From assembly GCF_002093665.1 (NCBI RefSeq), contig NZ_MRWE01000013.1:1-64000 (forward strand): 64,000 bases of DNA, written 5' to 3'. The DNA comes from Rouxiella badensis (GTDB lineage Bacteria; Pseudomonadota; Gammaproteobacteria; Enterobacterales; Enterobacteriaceae). Made by a program: the position numbers and the translations under genes. The notes below the pieces were generated by a model. The model was not told where the DNA came from. It saw only the letters and a list, made by a program, of their open reading frames with translations, and did no database searches. Shown here one piece after another: positions 34,831-43,975 of this stretch (position 1 is its first letter; the number at the start of each line of letters is the position of its first letter).

Positions 34831-36330
34831 ATGCCGGTTCACGACAAGGTAAAACAGCACGCCGAGCGTATGGGCGCGCAGACGGCGGTCAATATTGAAG
34901 GCAAGACGCTCAGCTGGAAACAGCTTTGGCTGCGTGCGCTAAGCTTCTACGCCGCCATGGTGAAGTCGCCAGCGCGCGGAAGTGCCTTTGCGCCGGGAAA
35001 AGTCATCGCCGTTGCGCTGGGTAATGACCTCGAATTTGCCCCCGCGTGGCTTGCCGCCACCGCTAATACGCACATTTGCGCGGTGATTGACCCGCAGCTG
35101 CCTCTCAGCCAGTTGGATGACGTCCTCGCCCGCCTCGCGCCAGACCTGCTGCTGGTTAAAGGCGCGCACGCTGCCTTAATCGAGGCCGCTCAGCGCATGA
35201 ACATCAATGTGTTGCCGGTAGAGCAAGTCGCTGACGCCGAAGCCAGCGAGGCCGAGGCGCAGGCGTTTATCCGCCACGTCGATGCCGCAACGCCCTTTCT
35301 GATTAATTTCACCTCTGGTACCACCAGCACGCCGAAGGCCTTTATGCGTTCTCGTCGTTCGTGGCGAGTGAGCTTCCGTAACGGCTACGATATTTTTAAT
35401 CTCTCCTCTGCGGCTTGCACGCTGTTTCCCGGCCCGCTGTTTCATGGCATCGGGCTTTACTGTCTGAACGAGGCGCTGGACGCAGGAGCGACCTTGTATT
35501 GCATGGAGAAGTGGGACGCCCATAGGGCACTCGCCCTGCTGGTTGAGCATCAGATTCAACGCCTGGTGCTGGTGCCGACGATGCTGACCGCCTTCTCGCG
35601 TATCGACGCGGCAGCGCTACCGTGCGTCATGCATCTGCTGAGCGCAGGTGCCAAGCTTGAGTTCAATCATTACCGGCAGGCGCGCGCCAAGTTTCCAAAC
35701 GCCGGGATTCAGGAGTACTACGGCGCGTCAGAGTTAGGGTTTATCGCCGTCTCGTCACTCAACGATGACAACGTTGACTCGGCGCTGCCCACCGTTGGCC
35801 TGCCCTTCCCCGAGGTCAGCTGGTCAATTCGCGATGAGCAGGGCCAACAGCTCGGCAAAAATCAACCGGGTATTATTTACCTCGACAGCGAACAGGCGTG
35901 CATGGGGTATCTGTGGGGCGATGACGGCAAAGCTTTCAAGCAGCAGCCCTTTGGCTCGACCGTTCACGACCTGGGCTATATTAACGATCAAGGTCGACTG
36001 CACGTCATTGGGCGCAGCGGCGACATGATTGTCAGCGGCGGCAACAATATCTACCTTTCAGAGGTTGAGTCGGTGCTGAAGTCTCTGCCGGGGATCGTCG
36101 AGGCGGTGGTGCTGGCGGTTGACGACGCCTATCTCGGTAAAAAGATGGTTGCCTTTATCGAAACTGAAAAGATCGATATCGCCACGCTGCCGACGCTGTG
36201 CCTCACGCAGTTGGCGAAATATAAAATTCCTGCCCAGTTCTGCAAGGTGAGCCACTGGCCATTAACGCCCAGCGGTAAAATTCGACGCAGCGTACTCGAG
36301 GAAAGGTTCATTAACCATGAAATCAACTGA
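34831..36330 (+). CDS. AMP-dependent acyl-CoA synthetase/ligase
   Basis: A 499-residue ANL-superfamily enzyme that activates a carboxylic acid as acyl-AMP and then as a thioester. The P-loop is FTSGTTSTPKAF (about 160-171), the A5 motif EYYGASELGF, the A7 region LGYINDQGRLHVIGRSGDMIVSGGNNIY, and the A10 lysine in SGKIRR near the C-terminus. It overlaps the thiolase gene by 14 bases. The substrate is unknown; an aromatic, medium-chain or branched acid are all possible. Confidence 0.88.
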   Translation: MPVHDKVKQHAERMGAQTAVNIEGKTLSWKQLWLRALSFYAAMVKSPARGSAFAPGKVIAVALGNDLEFAPAWLAATANTHICAVIDPQLPLSQLDDVLARLAPDLLLVKGAHAALIEAAQRMNINVLPVEQVADAEASEAEAQAFIRHVDAATPFLINFTSGTTSTPKAFMRSRRSWRVSFRNGYDIFNLSSAACTLFPGPLFHGIGLYCLNEALDAGATLYCMEKWDAHRALALLVEHQIQRLVLVPTMLTAFSRIDAAALPCVMHLLSAGAKLEFNHYRQARAKFPNAGIQEYYGASELGFIAVSSLNDDNVDSALPTVGLPFPEVSWSIRDEQGQQLGKNQPGIIYLDSEQACMGYLWGDDGKAFKQQPFGSTVHDLGYINDQGRLHVIGRSGDMIVSGGNNIYLSEVESVLKSLPGIVEAVVLAVDDAYLGKKMVAFIETEKIDIATLPTLCLTQLAKYKIPAQFCKVSHWPLTPSGKIRRSVLEERFINHEIN

Positions 36331-37540
36331 CATTTCACTCAATTACCAGCCCGCCAGCGACTGCGAACCGGTTATCGTCGAGGCCTGCCGCACGCCGATT
36401 GGCAAAGCCTACGGCATCTTCGCCACGCTGAGCATGGAAACGCTGCTGGCCCCGCTGTTCCATAAGATTCTTGACCAGCAGAAGATCCAGCCCGCCGACG
36501 TCGACGAAGTCATTCTCGGCAATGCGACCGGCGGCGGCGGCAACATTGCACGCCTCGCGGCACTGCACGCCGGACTGCCGGATTCAGTTCCCGCCGTCAC
36601 CCTTGACAGGCAGTGTGGCTCGGGCTTAGAAGCGGTGATCCACGCCTGCCGCCTGGTGCAGGCCGGGGCCGGGGAATGTTATCTGGCGGGCGGCGTTGAG
36701 AGCGTCAGCACGGCGCCATGGCGGGTAGAGAAACCGCAGACTCTGAAACAAATGCCGCGCTTCTATGCCCGGGCACGCTTCTCGCCCGACGAAATCGGTG
36801 ACCCGGACATGGGGATCGCCGCCGAAAATGTGGCACAGAAATGCGGCATCAGTCGTCAACGGCAGGACAGCTTTGCCCTGCGTAGCCACCAGCGTGCGGT
36901 ATCCGCCGCGCAAAACGGTCTGTTTGCCGATGAAATTGTTGCGGTTGAGGTTGGCGGAGAAACGCGGCGAGAAGACGAATGCCCGCGCCCTAACGCCTCG
37001 ATGGCCGGGTTGGAGAAGCTGTCGCCGGTGTTTGTGGCTAATGGCAGCGTGACGGCGGGCAACTGCTGTCCGCTGAACGACGGGGCGTCGCTGCTGCTGG
37101 TCATGAGCCGTAAAAAGGCCAGAGAATGGGGTTTTACGCGCGGGCTGATGTTTGTCGATGCGTGTAGCGCAGGCGTCTCGCCAAACTATCTCGGGCTGGG
37201 TCCGGTGCCCTCAACGCAGAAACTGCTGGCGCGCCAGCCTGCACTGACGCTGGACGACGTCAGCATCATTGAATTCAACGAAGCCTTTGCGGCGCAGGTA
37301 CTGGGGTCAATCGATGCACTCGGCATTGATGAACAGCGCATCAATCTTCAGGGCGGTGCGATTGCGCTCGGGCATCCCTACGGCGCATCGGGCGGGGTAA
37401 TGGTAACGCGACTCTTCAGCCAGCTCATCCGCCAGAAAAGCCACGATGAAACACTCGCGCATCCACAGTTTGCGATGGCCATGCTGGGCATCGCCGGTGG
37501 GCTCGGACTGACGGCACTGTTTAAGACCACAGTGCTTTAA
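36317..37540 (+). CDS. Thiolase-family protein lacking the second active-site cysteine
   Basis: A 407-residue thiolase-like enzyme. The acyl-accepting cysteine is present (C100 in DRQCGSG), as are NEAFAAQ and the histidine motif GHPYGASGG (H353). The usual C-terminal CxGxG with the acid/base cysteine is replaced by GIAGGLG (G391), checked directly in the DNA (GGC codon). A canonical thiolase needs that residue, so this protein may catalyse only half reactions or a non-thiolytic Claisen-type condensation, or may be inactive. It is translated with the upstream ligase and converges by four bases on the enoyl-CoA hydratase gene. Confidence 0.85.
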   Translation: MKSTDISLNYQPASDCEPVIVEACRTPIGKAYGIFATLSMETLLAPLFHKILDQQKIQPADVDEVILGNATGGGGNIARLAALHAGLPDSVPAVTLDRQCGSGLEAVIHACRLVQAGAGECYLAGGVESVSTAPWRVEKPQTLKQMPRFYARARFSPDEIGDPDMGIAAENVAQKCGISRQRQDSFALRSHQRAVSAAQNGLFADEIVAVEVGGETRREDECPRPNASMAGLEKLSPVFVANGSVTAGNCCPLNDGASLLLVMSRKKAREWGFTRGLMFVDACSAGVSPNYLGLGPVPSTQKLLARQPALTLDDVSIIEFNEAFAAQVLGSIDALGIDEQRINLQGGAIALGHPYGASGGVMVTRLFSQLIRQKSHDETLAHPQFAMAMLGIAGGLGLTALFKTTVL

Positions 37541-38346
37541 ACGCCCTTCCAGCGCGGTTCGCGCTTTTCTTTAAACGCCTGCGTGCTTTCGGCAAAGTCT
37601 TGGCTTTGCCGAATCTGCGCCAGCTCCCGCTGAATATGTTCCTCGAGCGTGGCGGGATCGCCGTGAAGGCGGTGTTCTATCAGCGCATTACAGGCCTGCA
37701 CCGCCAGCGGCGCGTTGCGGGTGACCTGCAAAGCCAGCTCCAGCGCCGTGTCGATCAGCTTTTCTCTTTCTGCCAGTCGATTAATCAACCCAAGACTCAA
37801 TGCCCGCGACGCGTCCAGCGCGCTCCCGGCCAGAATCATCTCTTTAACGACTGCCGCCGGTAGCAGGGTGGCGAGTTGGCTAATTCCTCCGCCAATCGGC
37901 AACAGGCTGTGCCGTGTCTCGGGCAGCGCCAGACTGACGTGCTGCTCGGCAACCAGTAAATCGCAGTGCAGCGCCAACTCCAGACCGCCCCCGAAGGCGT
38001 GGCCGTTGAGCGCGGCAATCCACACCTTTCGTCTTGGCATAAACTGCAATGGACTGTAGCCACCGTGGGCGTTCAGCAGCCCCTTGCCGTCATCGATAAA
38101 CGCCTCTTTCAGATCTGCCCCGGCACAAAAAATTTTCTCGCCCGCCCCGGTCAGGATCACCACTTGGATCTCTTGCGATTTTTCGACCCGCGCGACAATC
38201 TGCCCCAGTTCATCGACCATCTGTGCATTATAGGCGTTGTGCGCCTCGGGACGGTTAAGCGTCACCAGCGCAACCTGTTCACTCAACTGTTGGCAGGCCA
38301 GAGTAATAAAAGATTCGCGCTGAAAGAGAGGGCTAGCGTGGCGCAT
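37537..38346 (-). CDS. Enoyl-CoA hydratase/isomerase family protein
   Basis: A 269-residue crotonase-fold protein with the oxyanion segment CAGADL, GHAFGGGLELAL (first catalytic Glu) and LPETRHSLLP (second Glu). It hydrates enoyl-CoA or performs related crotonase chemistry. I chose the ATG at 38346 because AGGA lies six bases upstream; the frame extends to 38373. It converges on the thiolase and belongs by position to the acyl-CoA cluster. Confidence 0.87.
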   Translation of the reverse strand: MRHASPLFQRESFITLACQQLSEQVALVTLNRPEAHNAYNAQMVDELGQIVARVEKSQEIQVVILTGAGEKIFCAGADLKEAFIDDGKGLLNAHGGYSPLQFMPRRKVWIAALNGHAFGGGLELALHCDLLVAEQHVSLALPETRHSLLPIGGGISQLATLLPAAVVKEMILAGSALDASRALSLGLINRLAEREKLIDTALELALQVTRNAPLAVQACNALIEHRLHGDPATLEEHIQRELAQIRQSQDFAESTQAFKEKREPRWKGV

Positions 38347-38434
38347 AAATATCCTGAGAAAAGGTTTAAACATGGCGTGGATGCGCTAAATAGTACCTGC
38401 CTCTCATGCCCCCTGCCAGCCGTAATTCTGCGCA

Positions 38435-38923
38435 TCAGAAACAGTAATAGGTCAGCGCCAGCAGAATGAGCGCCACGCCCGCTCCCACCGACCCCAGCGC
38501 CTCAAGCCAGCAGGCGGCCGCGAGGCGGGTCTGGGCCCGTAATGTTTTGTTGAGCCACGGACGTGAACTGGTTTTCTCGTTAATCCAAAGCGCAATCAAC
38601 AGCACGGTCGCCACACCGTTGCTGGCATAAGTCAGCGGAGACGCCAGCCCGTTGTGCGCCCAGCTTGCCCAGGCAAACAGCAAGCCGGCAATCCCCAACG
38701 TCGCCAATACCAGCGATAACGCCCCCAACAGCGTTTCTCTTAACGTTTCCGTCGCCTTCCGCTCGCGGTGCGGTGTCATTTCTCTCTGTAGACGTAGCAT
38801 CATCCTGCCCTGCCCCTGATTTGATTTACCGATAGCGGGATAAACAAAATTCATCCTCGCGTCATTGTAAAACCAGATTACATCGCTTAGCTTTGGGCAA
38901 TCAAAGTCATAGATTTCAGCCAT
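38435..38923 (-). CDS. Small membrane protein, about 162 aa, unknown
   Basis: I do not recognise the family. The C-terminal two thirds hold four hydrophobic segments (from GALSLVLATLGIAGLLFAW to LGSVGAGVALILLALTYY), preceded by a charged cytosolic part with FYNDARMNFVYPA. The frame runs further upstream into the LysR gene. I prefer the ATG at 38923, which leaves an 18-base gap to the divergent LysR start, but internal ATGs are possible and no start has a strong ribosome site. Confidence 0.55.
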   Translation of the reverse strand: MAEIYDFDCPKLSDVIWFYNDARMNFVYPAIGKSNQGQGRMMLRLQREMTPHRERKATETLRETLLGALSLVLATLGIAGLLFAWASWAHNGLASPLTYASNGVATVLLIALWINEKTSSRPWLNKTLRAQTRLAAACWLEALGSVGAGVALILLALTYYCF

Positions 38924-38941
38924 GGATGAAAATAACTCATC

Positions 38942-39835
38942 ATGAAAGATAAACGCCTGCCGCCGTTGGGCTCGCTCAAGGCCTTCGATGCCGTAGCGCG
39001 TCTCGGCAGCTTCAAGCGCGCCGCTGATGAGATAGGCGTAACGCCCACCGCCATCAGCCATCAGATTCGGGTGCTCGAAGAGTCGCTGGAGACGGCGGTG
39101 CTGTTACGCAGCGCGCGCGAAGTCACGCTCACGTCTGCGGGCACGCGACTTCAGCAGGCCACACAGCGGGCTTTTGCCAGCCTGCAGGATGCAGTCAACG
39201 ACATCTACCGTAGCCAGCTGCCCCCGGCACTGACACTGACGACCACCTCAAACTTTCTCACGCATTGGCTGGTGCCGCGCCTGGCCCATTTACGCGCCAG
39301 CGTTCCTGCGCTCGACCTGCGGCTGCACACCAGCGTCGAACTGGTCGATTTAAGCAAAAATACCGTCGATGTGGCGATCCGCTACAGCATGGAGGCCGAC
39401 GACCAGCTGGAGTCGACGCTGCTGCATGAAGACACCTTTGTGTTGGTCGCCAGCCCGTCTCTGGGCATCACGCGGCTGGAACAGCTCAACCAGGTGACGC
39501 TGTTTCACGTCGAGAACCGGCATATTCCGCTGCCGTCGCCAGACTGGCCGCAGTGGCGCGACCGCTATGGCCCAGCGTCTCTGAATATTGATGCGGGACT
39601 TAGCTTTACCGATGAAACCCACGCCATTCAGGCCGCCATCGCCGGACAGGGCGTCGCAATCGTCAGCAGTCTGCTGGCGAAAGATTTCATTGAGAAAAAT
39701 ATTCTCACCGTGCCGTTCGACCACGCGCTAGCGGGAGGAAAATACTATTTCGTCACTACACGCGAGAAAGCCGCTCGAGAAGACATCTGCGCATTAAAAG
39801 GTTGGATGCAGGCGCAGTTAAGCGCTGCAAACTGA
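38942..39835 (+). CDS. LysR-family regulator, GcvA-like
   Basis: A 297-residue LysR-type regulator with the HTH at about 10-65 (AVARLGSFKRAADEIGVTPTAISHQIRVLE). The GcvA-like beginning is LPPLGSLKAFDAVAR. It diverges by 18 bases from a small membrane protein gene and converges with the peptide-transporter operon, five bases away. The regulated target is not evident; the divergent membrane gene is the first candidate. Confidence 0.85.
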   Translation: MKDKRLPPLGSLKAFDAVARLGSFKRAADEIGVTPTAISHQIRVLEESLETAVLLRSAREVTLTSAGTRLQQATQRAFASLQDAVNDIYRSQLPPALTLTTTSNFLTHWLVPRLAHLRASVPALDLRLHTSVELVDLSKNTVDVAIRYSMEADDQLESTLLHEDTFVLVASPSLGITRLEQLNQVTLFHVENRHIPLPSPDWPQWRDRYGPASLNIDAGLSFTDETHAIQAAIAGQGVAIVSSLLAKDFIEKNILTVPFDHALAGGKYYFVTTREKAAREDICALKGWMQAQLSAAN

Positions 39836-39840
39836 TCGCG

Positions 39841-41523
39841 TCACGCCCCGTTGGCGGCAGCCTCAGGGGTTGGAAAAAGCCAGGGGGCACGGGCACGTCG
39901 CTTGTTCTCCTGATGCTGCGGATTCGCGAGCGGCACGCTGTCAACAAGCGCCTGGGTATACTCGCTCTGGGGCCGTAAAAACAGATCCCCGACTCGCCCC
40001 TGCTCCACGATACGACCTTTCTTCAAGACCACCGCCGAGTGACACAGGCTGCGCACCACGGCCAAGTCGTGACTGATGAACAGACACGCAAACTGATACT
40101 CCTGCTGAAGGTCGCGCAGCAGGTTAAGAATACTTTTCTGAATCGAGACATCCAGCGCGGAGGTTGGCTCGTCGGCAATCAGCAGCTCGGGATTAAGCGC
40201 AATCGCCCGTGCGATGGCAATACGCTGACACTGGCCGCCCGAGAGCTCATAAGGGTATCTTGCAGACCACGTCGCAGGCAGCCCGACCTGATCGATGAGA
40301 GAATTTACCCGCGCATCAATATCCCGTCGAGTGAGCGCCGAATGAGTCAATAAAGGCTCGGCAATCGACTGACCCAGGGTCATACGCGGATTTAAAGAGC
40401 TAAAAGGGTTTTGGAAGATAGCGCCAATTTTGGCTTTGATACGCTGCCGCTCTGTGCGCCCTTTGCCATCGATGGGCTTTCCTGCCAGCGTAATTCGCCC
40501 CGCGTCCGCTGGCACAATCCCTAAAAGGGCTTTGCCAAGGGTTGTTTTTCCGCAACCCGACTCGCCGAGTAACCCGAGAAACTCGCCTTTAGCTATCTCA
40601 AAGGAAACGCCCTCGACCACGCGATTTTTTTTACCGAAGCCGGCCGCATAGCTAATGCTTAAATCCTCAACCTGCAGGCCTTGGGCAAAAGTATTCTCGT
40701 TAAAACGGGTGGCGATAACTTCATGATCAACCGGCGCGGGGATCGCCGCCAACAGATGACGGGTATAGCTATTCCGAGGAGCGGAAAATAGCGTCTGAGC
40801 CGGACTCTGTTCAACAATTTTCCCCTGCCGCATCACAATGACTCGCTGCGCGATATCGGCGACGACGCCCATATCGTGCGTTATCAGTAAAATCGCCATT
40901 CTATATTGCTGATTGAGCCTGAATAATAAATCCAGTATCTCCTGCTGGGTCGTGACATCCAGCGCGGTGGTCGGTTCGTCGGCGATCAACAGCGTTGGAC
41001 GACCGGCCAGCGCCATCGCAATCATGATGCGCTGTATCTGTCCGCCGGAAAACTGATGCGGAAAACGGCTTAACCCTTTCTCCGCCTCGGGGATCCCAAC
41101 CTGCGAAAGCAGCTCGATCGCGCGCGCTTTTCGCTGCCGCGCGTTGAGGCAAGGTTCACCCAGCACAATGGACTCGTCGAGCTGCCTGCCGATAGAAAAT
41201 ACCGGATCCAGCGCGGACGTCGGGTCCTGAAAGATCATCGCCACTTCCCGCCCACGGAGGGCCGAAAGTTGCCAACGAGGCAACTTCAGCAGATCTTTAC
41301 TCTGAAACACTATCCTGCCCGACAGCTCAGCGTTGGCCGGCAGCAGGCCAGGAATGGCCTGCGCAATCGCCGATTTCCCCGCACCTGATTCGCCGATAAT
41401 CGCGGCAATTTCTCCCTGATATAGGCAAAAGGTCACCTCTTTGACCGCCGCCACGTCACCGTCGTGGCCGCGATACTTTACGGACAAATTCTCGATGCTC
41501 AGCAGCGGAAGACTATCGGTCAT
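39841..41523 (-). CDS. Peptide ABC transporter, fused double ATPase
   Basis: A 560-residue protein with two ABC domains of the DppD/DppF (OppD/OppF) type in one chain, as in GsiA. Walker A motifs are GESGAGKSA and GESGCGKTT; signatures are FSGGQIQ and LSGGQCQ. Both halves carry the oligopeptide-type C-terminal extensions. It powers the permeases encoded upstream. Its start overlaps the M20 peptidase gene by 11 bases. It is the last gene of the operon running from 46568 leftward. Confidence 0.92.
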   Translation of the reverse strand: MTDSLPLLSIENLSVKYRGHDGDVAAVKEVTFCLYQGEIAAIIGESGAGKSAIAQAIPGLLPANAELSGRIVFQSKDLLKLPRWQLSALRGREVAMIFQDPTSALDPVFSIGRQLDESIVLGEPCLNARQRKARAIELLSQVGIPEAEKGLSRFPHQFSGGQIQRIMIAMALAGRPTLLIADEPTTALDVTTQQEILDLLFRLNQQYRMAILLITHDMGVVADIAQRVIVMRQGKIVEQSPAQTLFSAPRNSYTRHLLAAIPAPVDHEVIATRFNENTFAQGLQVEDLSISYAAGFGKKNRVVEGVSFEIAKGEFLGLLGESGCGKTTLGKALLGIVPADAGRITLAGKPIDGKGRTERQRIKAKIGAIFQNPFSSLNPRMTLGQSIAEPLLTHSALTRRDIDARVNSLIDQVGLPATWSARYPYELSGGQCQRIAIARAIALNPELLIADEPTSALDVSIQKSILNLLRDLQQEYQFACLFISHDLAVVRSLCHSAVVLKKGRIVEQGRVGDLFLRPQSEYTQALVDSVPLANPQHQENKRRARAPWLFPTPEAAANGA

Positions 41524-43054
41524 TATCGACGAGCCCCTGCTTGAGCCACTGGTCAAAACGCGGCACCGTCAGCGCATAAACCTTGAAGGCCCGTTTGAGA
41601 TTTTCCAACGAAACAAACTCGTCCGGACCGTGCGGTGAACCGTGCCCGTCAGGGATAAAGTCAGGGCGCGTCGTCACGCTTTCTCCCCTAAAGGTCAGCG
41701 CAGGATTACGCCCAAAACCAGGTCCAAAGGTAATCGAGTTCGGCAGCACGCGGGCGTGGGTCGCTCCGCCCATGGTAAACGGCTGGGTTTTCGTTTCTGC
41801 AATTTCATCAAAGGTGGTCTGTAGCCGTTTGACCAGCGGGCTGTTTTTATCAATATGCGTCGGTGCATCATCACGCAGGACGGTCAATTTACCGTTCAAC
41901 GGGTCAATGGCGCGATGCAATGCCGTAAACAGCTCCGTTTTGTCGGTCGAGAGCGGGTAACGAATGTCCAGATAGAGGTCAACGCCCTGTCCGCTTGGAA
42001 TAGCCAGTCCGCCGTTCAAGGTCAGTTTACCGGTTTCCGCGTCCTCGAAGGCGATGCCTGCGCTCTTGCCCCACGGGTCGGCCAGCAGTTGGCTAATCGC
42101 CTGTGCGGCGCGAAAATCCGCATCAGACAACAGTTCGCTGGCCACCAGCGCATCAAGCAAAATCGGGATGGCGTTCTGCGTGTTCTCCGGGAAAGCGGCG
42201 TGGCCCGACTTGCCGTGGGACACCAGCAGCACCTCTCCGGCATCTTCAGTAACCGTAATATTGTCGCTCAGTGAAGCGCTTATCTGACCGAGGGCCTGAG
42301 TGACCTCGGCCAGTTTTCGGCCCTTCAGGCGCAGCGTCGCGCTTGATGGCACGGCGTTTTCCGCTACCCCCGCCGTCAGCTGGCTCAACAGCGGTCCGGT
42401 AGGAACGTGTAGAATCAGATTCAGGCCGCCTTTCTGCGCATAGTTAACCGGAAAACCGCCGTCTGTGATGATGGAATAGCGCGGTACTGGCCCGTTTTTA
42501 GCGAAATATTTAAGGTCATTCATACCGATTTCTTCGGCACCGCCATAGATGATGCGCAGCTTGTGATGCAGTGAAACGTCCAGGTCGCGGAACGCGCGCA
42601 GCAGGTAAAGGTCGAGCAAAGCGGGACCTTTGTTGTCAGAAGAGCCACGGCCAATCACGAATCCGTCCCGTTCGAAAGGCTCAAACGGCGGGAAGGACCA
42701 GTGGTCACCCGCAGGCACCACGTCCAGATGCGAGACAAGCCCCAGTTCCTGTGCGTTTTCGCGGTCGTCAGACAGCACCGAAATAGCATGACCTTCATGG
42801 CTTTCAGTCTTAAAACCCAGGGCTTTTGCCCGCGCCTTGACGTGTTCAAAAACGCGGTCAACCTCATTGCCAAAAGGCTTGCCGTCCTGCGCCAATTTTT
42901 CATCGGCAATGCTTGGGAAAGAAACCCATTCAAGCAGGTCCTGGATAAATTCGTTTCGATGCTCGTCAAACCAGCGGTCAATTTTTTCTAAAAACTGCGC
43001 TTCTTCTGCGGAAACCTTGCCGGTAAAGCTATTTTCTTCAATAGGCTGCGTCAT
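41513..43054 (-). CDS. M20-family metallo-dipeptidase (PepV/Sapep-like)
   Basis: A 513-residue M20 metallopeptidase. Metal and active-site motifs are SHLDVVPAGD, GRGSSDNKGP, GGAEEIGM and HGPDEFVSLENL. A lid domain sits at about 215-390. The length and lid fit PepV/Sapep dipeptidases more than small amidohydrolases. It is cytosolic and lies between the permease and ATPase genes of a peptide ABC importer, so it probably cleaves the imported dipeptide or N-acyl amino acid. Confidence 0.87.
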   Translation of the reverse strand: MTQPIEENSFTGKVSAEEAQFLEKIDRWFDEHRNEFIQDLLEWVSFPSIADEKLAQDGKPFGNEVDRVFEHVKARAKALGFKTESHEGHAISVLSDDRENAQELGLVSHLDVVPAGDHWSFPPFEPFERDGFVIGRGSSDNKGPALLDLYLLRAFRDLDVSLHHKLRIIYGGAEEIGMNDLKYFAKNGPVPRYSIITDGGFPVNYAQKGGLNLILHVPTGPLLSQLTAGVAENAVPSSATLRLKGRKLAEVTQALGQISASLSDNITVTEDAGEVLLVSHGKSGHAAFPENTQNAIPILLDALVASELLSDADFRAAQAISQLLADPWGKSAGIAFEDAETGKLTLNGGLAIPSGQGVDLYLDIRYPLSTDKTELFTALHRAIDPLNGKLTVLRDDAPTHIDKNSPLVKRLQTTFDEIAETKTQPFTMGGATHARVLPNSITFGPGFGRNPALTFRGESVTTRPDFIPDGHGSPHGPDEFVSLENLKRAFKVYALTVPRFDQWLKQGLVDNDR

Positions 43055-43081
43055 GCGATACTCCTTTAGAAATAGCGTTAG

Positions 43082-43975
43082 CTAGTGGGTATAAATATCT
43101 TTCACGGGTATTGCCGGTCGGGGATTTAATACTCTCGATAGCCCCTCACCGATAAAGTTAATGGCCAGCACCATCAGAACAATCGTGAGACCGGGCGGGA
43201 TCCACAGCCACCACTCATAGTCGATCACTCGGATGCTCTGCGCGGCAGCGAGCATATTTCCCCAGGACGGCTGCGGCTGTTTCACGCCGAGGCCGATAAA
43301 ACTCAGCGCCGCCTCGGAAAGAATCGCGTTGGCGACCGCGAGCGTTAAATTCACAATCAGTGGCGCATAGGCGTTTCTCAGCAGATGCCTGAAAACGATA
43401 GTGATTCCGCCGACTCCCATCGCCCTGGCGGCCTGCACATAACCACTTTCGCGCAGTGAAAGCAGCTCGGCACGCACTAGACGGGCGATGCCGGTCCAGT
43501 GCAGCACGCCGATAATCAGGATAACGTTCCAGGAACTCGCCCCAAGAATGGCGGCCAAGGTGATTGCCAACGCGTAGAACGGAAAACACATGATGATATC
43601 GGTGACGCGCATGACGAGTGTGTCGGCGAGGCCCCGTTTGTACCCGGCAATACAGCCGAGTGAGACGCCAATCACCGCCTGAAAGAACACCGCCGCCAGT
43701 GCGACCAAAATTGAGACTCGACCGCCGTAAAGCAGGCGGGAAAATACGTCGCGGCCAATTTCATCGGTACCTAACAGATGGTCGGCATCCGGCGGAGCCT
43801 CGATGGCGTAAAGGTCCATATCATCGGGACTGTGCGCCGTCAGCCAAGGGGCCAACAGCGCCAACGCCGTGAGCGCCAGCAGAAGGATAAGCCCGACCAG
43901 AAAATAGCGGTCGGCAAGCAGCGGACTGAAAATAATGCGCCGCGCGCGGCCGAAAGGTTTGAGTTCCAGCATCAT
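43082..43975 (-). CDS. Peptide ABC transporter permease (DppC-like)
   Basis: A 297-residue inner-membrane permease with a cytosolic N-terminus, a first hydrophobic segment at about 25-47 and five more from about 95. The periplasmic HLLGTDEIGRDVFSRLLYGGR motif and the EAA loop (EALSFIGLGVKQPQPSWGNML part) are typical of DppC/OppC. It overlaps the DppB-like gene by four bases. Confidence 0.9.
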   Translation of the reverse strand: MMLELKPFGRARRIIFSPLLADRYFLVGLILLLALTALALLAPWLTAHSPDDMDLYAIEAPPDADHLLGTDEIGRDVFSRLLYGGRVSILVALAAVFFQAVIGVSLGCIAGYKRGLADTLVMRVTDIIMCFPFYALAITLAAILGASSWNVILIIGVLHWTGIARLVRAELLSLRESGYVQAARAMGVGGITIVFRHLLRNAYAPLIVNLTLAVANAILSEAALSFIGLGVKQPQPSWGNMLAAAQSIRVIDYEWWLWIPPGLTIVLMVLAINFIGEGLSRVLNPRPAIPVKDIYTH

